64,000 nt of DNA from Carposina sasakii (lineage: Eukaryota; Arthropoda; Insecta; Lepidoptera; Carposinidae): the NCBI GenBank assembly GCA_014607495.2, contig CP053154.1, positions 372,001 through 436,000 on the forward strand, in the 5' to 3' direction. Both the position numbers and the translations under genes were made by a program. The stretch's first letter is position 1. Each line of letters opens with the position of its first letter. The notes beneath the pieces were generated by a model that was not told where the DNA came from, did no database searches, and saw only the letters and a list, made by a program, of their open reading frames with translations. Shown here in pieces: positions 50,201 to 62,200 of the stretch.

Positions 50201-53200
50201 TTAAATGAATTATGAAATTCATTGAGTTACTATTTTTCAGTAGAAGACAAGTCAAAGCTGCAAATTTGATCCCATATAATATCCATATAATACTTACCCG
50301 CGCATGACCTAATAAGCCATGTCACAACGTCACTGCGTTTACCAAATTGAACGAGGAAGGAACACCATATTAGCAGAGGAAATTCTATCAGTGAGCTCAT
50401 GTGTGCAGTCTAGCCGATAGCAGATTGTAGCATATTGATGAATACAATGGGTGTATAGTCATTGGATATACAAGAAAACAATAGACCCAACATGTATTCA
50501 CCGAGGTTAGGTAGTGAGTGACACAGAGTGACAGTGCGTAAGAACAGGCTCCTCCCCCATTTCTGCCCTTCACAAAGTTGTAATTCTGATGTGTACTTGG
50601 ACGAGTAAGACCTACTAGCTCTTCCCGCATCCCTACACCTTTCGGCTATTTTCTTTCGTACTAAAGTTCGCCTAAACTTGGTATTTAGGTTGCGGTCTAT
50701 AAGTTATATTATACTAGCGGACGCCCGCGACTCCGTCCGCGTGGACTGCAGAAAAGACAGAAGAATTCAGAAGACGCCATCTGTTGCAGACTTATGGAAC
50801 GTACGATTAATAACAACAACCAACGTTGATGATCAGTTTTTTATTAATTACTAGTGGCCCGCCCTCGCTTCGCTTCGGTACATATCAATACATAGATACA
50901 ACTTTATATGTAGGTACAGCGGTTTTCGTTTAAATTTGGAACTCCCGTTGGTCCCCTTCCCGTGGGAATTTCGGGAAATCCGTTCTTAGAGCTTCCTTGT
51001 AGCCCTAATCCGATTTCAGCTTCGTATAAATAGCTGTTTTCGTAAAAAAATTAAATTCCCGTAACTCCCCTTCCCATAGGAATTTCGGGAAATCCGTTCT
51101 TAGTGCTCCCTCGCAGTCCCTAATGAACATACAGGTCCAATTTCAAATTCATATGTATCGCAGTTGTCGTAAAAAAAATGAATTCCCGTTTGTCCCCTTC
51201 CCGTGGGAATATCGGGAAATCCGTTTGAATTCCCATTTGTCCCCTTCCCTTGGGAATTTCGGGAAATCCGTTTTTAGTCCTTCCTCGTTGTCCCCAATGA
51301 ACATATATGCCCGATTTCAGCTTCATATGTATAGCGGTTCTCGTAAAAATTATGAATTCCCGTTAGTCCCCTTCCCGTGGGAATTTCGGGAAATCCGTTT
51401 TTAGTCCTTCCTCGTTGTCCCCAATGAACATATATGCCCGATTTCAGCTTCATATGTATAGCGGTTTTCGTAAAAAATATTAAATTCCCGTTGGTCGCCT
51501 TCCCGTGGGAATATCGGGAAATTCTTATAGCCTATGTTCATCCAGGTCCAATAAGGATTCTAACGGTGAAAGAATTTTTGAAAACGGTCCAGTAGTTTCG
51601 GAGCCTATTCATTACAACCAAACAAACAAAGTTTTCCTCTTTATAATATTAGTATAGATTAGTTATTAAGACCATTAATTTAAATAATAACTATCCTATC
51701 ATCTAAGTTGGACCAAATTACATATATATGCCAATTTTCATGAATATCAGTTGACTCGTTTTTGAGTTTATTCGGAACATACACAGTGACACGGATTTTT
51801 TATATATTATATTAAGATTAAGATTGTAAACGATGTTGCTTAGTCTAAGCCCCCGATATATCGACTTGCCCCAGTCAAGATACCGATGTAACAAACTAAC
51901 AACAATTCATAGTTGCATCCGCATGCAGTGTACAAAAGTTTTCAAAAATATAACCTACTTAAAACTATTTTATGACCTGTTGCAATATAGTTTTCCTATA
52001 ATAGTTCGTCGCACGTGTTCTATCGAGATATTTCACGGTACACATAAACATAAAAACCATAATTCCCTTGAAGATGTAATCAAAGAATTTATAGTGAGTA
52101 CTCGCAGTTAACTTTATATAGTAAGTATACTTTCAAATCATCAACCCGGTGGTATACTGCTATATTGTCCACTTTATCATAGTGTCATAAGATTCAAAGT
52201 GAAAATATATCAAAATGTAACGCTGTTGCTTGTGCAGTCAGCAACCAAAATATTGATACCGTCTCATTCAAAACATGAAAGTAGAGTATACAAAGGCTAC
52301 AGTAAAGGGTATGCAAGTTCGGTATAGGTTGTACGGGCAATAAGCCAAAAAGCTGCAACTTTGTTCCATATTAAACAATTTCTTGGATTTTGACAGCACA
52401 TATTACGAGTATATCCTTTAAATGTGTTTATGATGAGGTCTTCCATAGACGCCATGTTGACCTGCTCACGCATACTACTAGTGGAAACATGGAGATAACT
52501 AGAAGCAAAGAGATAGGGGATGAAGAGAGTTTCACGCAAAACAAGCTATAGTACAATATGGTAATTTTGCAAATATACAGCGTCATTACTCCTGTTTGTT
52601 ACACTAAAAGATAACCTCGAAGCGTTTGTCTGCAATTAATAATTGTGACCCGCTTTCTTAAATAGAAACTCTCGCAATTTTAGGCGTTCCACAAAATAGT
52701 TTACGTTTTATTACGATTTTTAAGACTCTCGGTTTTAATACCAGATTAATGATAGACGATGACAATAAACGGAGATGAGTGAACATCTAACAAAAAATCT
52801 AAATGAGTCATCCATCAGGTATCAATCAGATACATTGAAATCATTCTACAGTTACAATGTCAGCTCTCCACGTACTATTGTGTATATCTATCTACCACCA
52901 TAAAACATTACGGATAAAGGCGAACTTATGCAGAGTATTCTTTTCCAATTGGTATGTTAGTACGAAGTATCTAAGGTACTAGATATAGTAAAAGAATTAA
53001 ATTTTGATTAACGAGTGTGTCAATGACCTGCCGATGTAGACTAACTGCACTTTTTATACACATTGTAGAGTGAAAACGTGTCTTAACACAGAAGCTGCTT
53101 CAATTGTAAATGTTCCATTTGTTATGGTTAGTTAAAGTAGGTATAGCACATAACTAGTAGAGTAAAAGAATCTATGACTTAGCTCAAGGTCTATAAGACG

Positions 53201-56200
53201 CAAGAGAAGATGGATGGGCAACCTGGGCAAGTTTCAGCCAGAGTGGACGTCGTCAACAGGACAAGTGTCGCTCCAATCGGGGTGGCCCTTGCCTAGGGTT
53301 ACCATATCTCAGAATTTGTCCTGAGGTTTCAGGATTTTTCGATTTTTCTCAGGATTGCGGCCGGATTTTGCAAATCTCGTGATATCTCAGGATTTTTAAA
53401 AATCTCTTTAATTAAAAGTTAAACCAACTAAAAATCAGTTAAAATCTATACTTATTTATCCAAGTGAAACAAACTAAAAATAATCTTTTGATAACAACTC
53501 CGCCCCGCCGCCTCTTTAAGTGCGATGTGCAAGTTGCAACGCGTGAGCTAGATCCGCAGTTTATAAAACGACTAGCAGCCGCCTACGACTTCGTCCGCGT
53601 GAGGGGGCGTTGTACCCGTGCGAAGCCGGGCAGGTTGTTGTATAGACTGTAGCCTTCCTTGGTAAATGGGCTATCTAACACTGAAAGAATTTTTCAAATC
53701 AGACCAGTAGTTCCTGAGATTAGCGCGTTCAAACAAACAAACAAACAAACAACAAACTCTTCAGCTTTATAATATTAATAAATATATAGTATAGATAATA
53801 ATACGTTTTTGAGAGAAAATTCTTAAACTGTATAAAATCTCAGGACTTTTCCATGTAAATCAGGCCTTTTCTCCGGTCTTTTGATTTTTTCATTTGGTAA
53901 CCCTATCCATGCCCAGCAGTGGGAAAGGGTGTAGGCTATTTTTAAAAAAGGGAAATTGTGATCGATTCTACCGCCATAAAGTTAGTCCTACTTGTCCCTT
54001 TCTGTCTCAGCTATTAACGGATGGAGAGAGAGAGAGACGTGACTATTTAGGTTTAAGTTCAAGTGTCACGTTGGTTACCAACCTGTACTTAGCGGTGGAT
54101 ATCGTGTTGCCCATAAACTTGTGCGGCTGCGGTCGGTTGAGGAAAATGATCCGGTTCTGCACATCGGCGGACGCGCCGTCCGTGACGCCGGACGTCGTCG
54201 CCTCATCTTCATCTGGGACGAAAGAGAAAGAGATTGCTTTATTATGTCTATCGCATTAGATAAAAAGAAAACAGACGCCTCCATAAGCTAAGTTCATAAA
54301 TGACGGAATTCCAAGGCTATTAATGGACGATTAAAAAGATGGAATACGCCTCTGCCGCTTACTTACACCGTTAGTGACTGTCTTTATGTAAATAAGTGCG
54401 AGGGAGTGAGTAGTTAGGAACCTTAAGGAATGACTGGTTTTAATCCAGATAAATATGACGTTCCACACATTTTATCAGGTGAGTGACACGGTGGTAAGAT
54501 ACTTGAAGATGCGTAGGTATATGGGGTAGTTAATATGTTGTAGTCGAGTGCAACTCAATACGCGTAGAACACTATCGGCTTATGTTAAGAAACACATTTC
54601 AAAGCAAATATTCATGTTTTGAAATGATTGTTTGTTTATTATACCTGTCAAGGTGTCAGGCGTCTTACAAGGACGATTTATTTTAGTATCAAACATCAAA
54701 AAACCTATAAGTACATAATATAATAAACGATATTAATCATACTAAAATAAAAGCTTATGAAACGGCTTTTTTAAAGTTGAAAATTCTAAGCTCTTTGGCG
54801 CGTCCACAACTTATTTTTAATTTTTTATTGAATTCTTAGCTAAGTAATTTTACTTTTAGAAATCTCTTAGAAATTTTCAACTTTTTTGTGGAAATTCAGT
54901 GATATATTGTGCTAAATACTGTAATACACTGTATGTACCTACCTATTGACTAATTCCAAAAAAAAAACAGTTATGAAAAGACAGGATTTTATGTGTAGTT
55001 AAAGGCCTGAACGCGAGTAAAACTCTGTTTATGAGAATTACCCAGAATAAGAGTGACATTATGTTCATCTAAAAATAATAAATAACTAGTGATTTCAATT
55101 TTGTACAGTCATTGTATGATTTGGGAGAAAGCCAGCCAGTAGGAATAATTAAAGTATTTAAAGATGTGCAGATTGAAAATTTGTGCAGTGTCGACTTCTT
55201 TAGAGATCAATTTCAGTAGTTAGTTTTGATATAAATATTGATATAGATATTCTTTTCTATGCTTAAATGGAGTTGAGTTGCTAGATTTTAGTGGTTGCTT
55301 TGAAATATGCAGGTAGATAGCTGTGTGGATGCGGGGCTTCACGAGAACACTTCAGCTGCATCTCTAACCTTGTCGCAATGGATATCCTATACAATTTTCG
55401 ATATTAAACTAACAGACAGTCTTACTAATGAACTGACCAAATACCATTCGCGTCATCCAGAAAGCAATAGTTCTGCTGATTTCATATTTCGTTCATATAA
55501 TTTATTTTTCGTGCTGCATCACTCGTTATCTCGCTCATTCAATAGGTGAATTACTAAACTAAATGCGAGACGCAAGTTTCTCTAAACACATTTAAAACTA
55601 TCCTTGACCTTTAGAGCTAATTAATCATTCTCGTATACGGGTATTATGTAATTTCTAGATAAGACGTAAAATACCAATTATCAAGTTACATCTAGTTAGC
55701 TAGACAACACCATTACCTACTTATTATGGTTAACTTTACCATTAATTCTATAAAACTCTTATAGGTAGGTCAATACGTTTAACTAACTATTAATTAGAAG
55801 ATTTTTTTAATTAAAATTAAGGGTAAGTACATATGTATATTTATCACAAAGGCTACCGGACATTTTTATAAATAAAATGGTTTTTACACCTAAATAAGTA
55901 ACGTAGTTTATTGAAGTACCTACCCAAGTGAGATTATATTTAGAATTCTATTGATTTTATTACGTTTAAAAAAAAAATAACCACTAAGTACCTTCAAGGG
56001 TTTGATCCAATAGTTAGGCAATCAACATAGAACCTATCTATCTACCTAATTGAATATTGTTTCATTCTATCTGAATAGTTAATCAAACAATAATTACCTC
56101 TAGGTAGAGCGATTTGAAATATATATAAATAGTAGGTTATGTAAATGTCCTTTCTCATAATGACAATTTTATTAAATTGTATCACGTGTACTTCCTTTAT

Positions 56201-59200
56201 TTTAAAACCACCACTTCCAGCAATCCTAGCATGACCTGCGATACACGATATGATAAGCCGATTTATCGACATTTAGCCTGTCAAAATACAATAAATATAG
56301 CCTACGTATTGAATTTTGCATAGAGACAATACGATATCGTACGATACAATATCCACGATGCGTGGTCATGCTAGAGGGGCTGGTTATTCTAGAATTACCG
56401 TGTATCACCGTCGTCCTACGATTAGGCACAGCCTTGGTCCCTGACATTATCTCAATCACACAAACTCGAAGCGAATCATATGTAGGACACACCGGATTTT
56501 ACGAATTCGCAGTCGGCAACTAAATTGCATTCACAGCTAAATCTTGGCAAATAACAGAGTACAGAAACGACTGTTCGAACTTCCTTTAGAAAGGCCCAAG
56601 GGTTTGGGATAAGTAAATAAAAGACTTGTCTGGCCTTAAGGGAAATTAAAGTATGTACTACGTAATGAAGGTTTAAGAAGGTTTGGTATTTAGATTCTCA
56701 TTAGAAATGGTTTCGAGTGCCATCAGTAATCGATTCGATACGACCGCTTAAAAGCTTGGTTTCCTAGTACCTACAAAAGCGGAGCCGTCAGTTAGTTCGT
56801 AACTTTTTACATGTGGGCACCGTAAAGAGGGCGTAGTTTTGAGTACGTTTTAACCGCTTTATGACGGTACCGCTATCCTAGGAACTAAAGCTTTAGGTAT
56901 GCCCATAGGTATCGTTGACTCAAACTTCAATCGAAAATTAAAAAGAACTAAAGTCCCTACTTACTATGTCGAAGAAAACAAACTACCTTCTCTCACTGGA
57001 ATGTCTTCAAGGGTGAAGATAACATAAGAATACGAGCGATGCGTGTCGGTGTGGCACTAGGGTAAAACCATTACCATATTCTGAAGGTTTTCAACAACCG
57101 CAGTTTGGGTAGCCTTATTAGAACAGACATGTCTGCCACAGTGTAGCAGGTTCCGCCAAGGTGGGTGTAATTATGGGTGCCTAGATAGAAACACCAGGGC
57201 GTTAGGTTTAGGTCTGCTCACAACGTCCTTGGAAAGCGATACGATCTCGCGAACTGCGCAGTTGTTTCCACTGAATTCTGTTTTTGAGGTTTTAGGTAAC
57301 TTATATTTAACTCTGCACGATTTCGGAACTAACATGTTTTGTATGTTGTTTCACAAATTTCATAGACATACATTAGAGAACTCGTGCCACCGTTAAAAGC
57401 GCATTCTAGATAGATATACTTAAAAACATAACCCTCTTTCTGGCGCAGTCGGGTAAAAACTGAAAAGTTGTAACAACAACCAAAGGACTAACTAACTATA
57501 AACTCTTTTTAGGGTTCCGTATCTCAAAAGGAAAAAACGGAACCCTTATAGGATCACTTTGTTGTCCGTCTGTCCGTCCGTCCGTCCGTCTGTCAAGACC
57601 CTTTTTCTCAGGAACGCGTGGAGGTATGAAGCTGAAATTTATATCAATTACTCAGGTCTACTGTCCCTTGAAGCTGTGAAAAAATCAAACTTCTAAGCCA
57701 ACGCAATCAAAAGATACAGCCGTTTATGCCGCAAATTTTCGACACTTGCAAGGGAATCAAAACCTACAGGGTGCTTCCCGTGAACTCAGAATCTTGAAAT
57801 TTGGTACGAAGCAACGTCTTATAGCATAGATAAAGGAAAAATTACGAAAACCATAAATTTTTAGTTACATCACATAATATTTTTTTTTTTAATAATTTTA
57901 AACTTACTACCCATTTCCTCATAAACGCGTAGAGGTATTAAATTGAAATTCATACCAAATACTCAGGTCTATAATACCTTTAAGCTGTAGCAAAATCAAA
58001 CTTCTATGTCAACGCAATCAAAAGAAACAGCAATTTAAGCTGCATATTTTGAAACTCGCAAGTACTCGCAAGGGAATCAAAACCTAAAGGGTACTTCCAG
58101 TCGACCTAGAATCTTGAAATTTGGCATGAAGCAACGTTTTATAGCACACATAAAGGAAAAATTCCGAAAACCTTAAATTTTTAGTTACATTACAAAATAT
58201 ATATTTTTTAATAAATATAAACTTATTACTTTTTTCCTCATGAACGCGTAGACTCGATTGTCGTAATGAACGAACTTTGTAAACCTTGCAGGTTTGTACG
58301 GAACCCTCGGTGCGCGAGTCCGACTCGCACTTGGCCGGTTTTATTTAAAACAGTGTTGTTTCCATTGTGATAGCTAGATGTCTACTCCGCTTATCGGCGT
58401 CTCGCCCCCACGGTGAAAACATTACGTTAGATTAACGCTTTTAAGAGCATGAATCTATTAAGTTCATGTTGAAGACTTCATGGTAGGTGCGCCTATTAAG
58501 TGGAAATGTTGAAACTGGTGTTTCCCTGACAGTAAGACCTACAAAACCTATTCTAGTCTAGTAAGTAACGTAACGCATATACAAATTAAATTAAATCTCA
58601 TCATAATACCGAAACAAATAAAAAACTAGCTATTTGATACGAGAGCGCAAGTTAAACATTAGATAAGGAATATTCATAAATAATGCGCATATAACAGTCT
58701 GTCATACTACGTAACGTAAGCCTGCCTACCTACTAAACTTTTCATCCTCGTCGTTAGGGCGCACTTCGCGAAACCTATAGCTACAGGTAGGTATGGTAGG
58801 TAATATCCTTGGCCATGTGGCATATAAATTAAAAGTTGAGTGCGCAACTATGAACCTACATCTAGTCTATACTAAAATAGTCAAAATGAAGTGACCATCC
58901 GTCCGTATAAAACGTGAGAACAGAGGTGATTCTTTCCACTGTGAAAGCGAGAAACCGCTAGAATAGAGTAAAGCAACATCTGGCTTCCATAGTGGCAATA
59001 AGACCAAAAAAGTTCTTGTCTCTAGCTATATTCATTTATAAACCTGTAGTGCGAGTAGAACACAGCATCCTGTAACTAGTTTACCTACTTTCTTACGTAA
59101 AATGACGTGAAGCCCAACAAAAACTAAGTTTTTTGCACAAACCTTCGTTAGTAGGACAAGGGTATATACTAGATGACCTAAGCACTGATTAGCTAGACAA

Positions 59201-62200
59201 TACACTAGACGGCATGACAAGGTAAGGTAACTGATTCTGTCAATATGTTGGCAGTGCGATTTTGACAATGTGATTATATGAGAAAAAGGAAGGCCTTTCT
59301 AAGAAGTATTCACCACTTCTGTGTGATAGGATATACGTATGGGAGTGAGTAACGAGATGACGGATGGGATGAATGGAAGTAGAGTACAACTGCGGACTGC
59401 GCTGACCCCAAGAAAATGGGAGCAGGGCAAAGGGATGCAAGTTCACACGTTCAGCTCACCTACTCATCAGACAGCACACGGCCTAAATTAATGGAAGCTA
59501 AAATTTGGGCAGGCAAAGTGACTGATGGTCGCTAATGCCTAATATACACCTAGACAGGTAGGTAAGAAGGATACTTCATTATACCTATTGTGCCGAATAA
59601 TATCCATGAGATCAATTAGAACTGGTCTGAGCCTGACCAAATCTAGTGGTGACAAAAGATGACCTCCCAATGTCATCAATACTACATTGTTGATTGTGTT
59701 CGATTTCATGGGCTGGTCGTCTATGGCTACAATAATTTGACCTAAGCATCGATTTCATGGGCTACAATAACAAAGTGAATGGAATTTATTTGAACTAAAC
59801 ATAATTAATGTACAGGCTATGAGATTGTTTGTACAATATTATAGGTTGAAGAACTCTATAAAATAATTAGGTAGGATACATGTCAGTACTAGGGTAATAG
59901 ATTATAGTCAGCAACACCGATAATCTGGTTGGCAAAGTGTGCAAGTGTGTTGAAATACTTTTTTTTTAAATTACTTATATCTGCGATCAGTTTTTCGACT
60001 ATGAGCAGGTGTGTTGTCTGTTCTGGCTTTGATAAAGTGTTCCCCAGTGAAAACAACTCTATTTAATCTTCCTTTGCATGTCAAGAGCAGAGATCCATTA
60101 CTTCAGCCTCCTGCCATACACTGGTTATGTTAGCTATGTCACCAGTCTATTGGGGTGATGTTTTAATTGTTGCTTATAGTTAGTTGCATATCTTTTAATT
60201 TCATCTGGTATGGTGCTAACTTTTAATATTTCATGGTGCTCTGTAATTTTAATAAACCACAGTGCGCACGAGATTTTTTCAGTATAGAATTATGAGACCG
60301 TTGTATACTATTTATATTATAAAATTATTAATAAAGAAATGGAAAAAATTCCTCACCCGGGTGGGAATCGAACCCACGACCTCTGCATTCCGTGCCAGCG
60401 CTCTTACCACTGAGCCACCGGGTCAATTACTCGGGTGACGAATTTTACCATCTCTTTTTGAAATTACATTATTGGAAACGTTATTTTTCATCCCGAAAGC
60501 TATACATAAGCCAAATCTCGGCAAACAAAGCTGAATCCCTCAGCACAATGTTTGTTCAGACTATTTATATTTCCTTGAAATACTAAAGTTCTCAACCAAC
60601 ATTTGTAAAGTAAACTACAGAAATACCCTAAGTTACTTAGTAATTAGATTACCTACAAAAATTCCAATTCACCTCAAGTATTTCTATCACTAAACGTATT
60701 TAAATAGTAGTCAAGGAGTATGAATCATTGAGTAGTTACTTACATAAAAGGAATGTGCCGGCCTAATTAGGTATCAATTAATTATCATTGATACATAGGC
60801 AGATGAACATGAAACATGTTTAAATAATAAAATGGTAAACAAGAAGTTCTGTTTGATTTAACTATCAGTGGGAATAATTAATGTATAAGCTGCGGCCCGC
60901 GACTTCGTCCGCGCAGTATTTGATTATCGCGCGGTGGTGCCACCTATGTCTTTTCTCGGGCTCTAGACTATTTGTGTACCAAATTTCATTCAAATCAGTT
61001 CAGTAGTTTTGCCACGAAAGACAGACAAACATACACACACACACACACACTTTAACATTTACAATATAAGTATAGTTAGATTGTATGTAGCAAACTATGC
61101 CACAGACCAAAGTCTTATTAGGTACTATGCAATCATTTTCTCATTAAGCAATTGACTTTAATGTACAGTTTGCAAATTTATTCATTAATTCTTTTACCAC
61201 AATCACCTTTGCTTCTACCTCATAAACAAGAATAAGAAAACCACTTGCACTTAAGACCTTCCACTTACACATAAGTCCATGAGAATGACCCGAGTTACCT
61301 AGTCAACTAAATATTACAACATGCATGGAAGGAGGTTCAGCTGATGCGTTCTAATAAAGCCCTGCATCAGCACAGGATTACAGTTTAGTTAGTTACAGCA
61401 GGTGCTTTTGTAATTCAATTTATACTAGTGGACGCCCGCGACTACGTCCGCGTGGACTACAGAAAAAAAAAACAAAATGTCGAAACTATGCGGGTTAAAA
61501 ACATTTTCCCGGGATAAAAAGTAGCCTATATGTTAAGTGGGACCTGTCACAATATATTCCTGAAAACTGCATGAAAATCGGTTCAGCCGTTTCTGAGATA
61601 AGTGTGCACAAACGCACAGACAAAAATTCCTAAAATCATTCTTTTGGGTATTATTGCGTTGATAAAGGTCTCCTTTAATATTTTATCTCATATATCTTCC
61701 ATGTATAGACAGCGATCCGTTACATTTTTATTATTATTATATGTATAGATTATGTACAACATTTACATTATGTAAAGATGAACAGACTTATCGAAATTGC
61801 AAATAAGGTAGGTAGTTATTGATAAATGCAGTTATTATAGCTCCTATGAAAATCACAAACACTGATATAATGTACCTTGAAAGACCTACTTAGCCTTGTT
61901 TTACATATTAGATGTAAGTTTCAAAAGAAAGACTTCCAACACAAGGAATATTATATCTAAGCTTTAATCTAGGGATGGAATAGTTTGAACAATTTCGTTT
62001 GTCCTTGAGGTCAGACATGTGAGGTCAAGGGTAATGGTGATGTTTACAGTAAATAGCTTACTTACTTACCCATCTATCACAACAGTAAATACAAATGGGG
62101 CAAATATGAGTATAAGAATCATCATCATCATCATCAGCCTATTGCAGTCCACTGCTGGACACAGGCCTCCCCCAGGGTACATACTACAAGACTGCCATGG

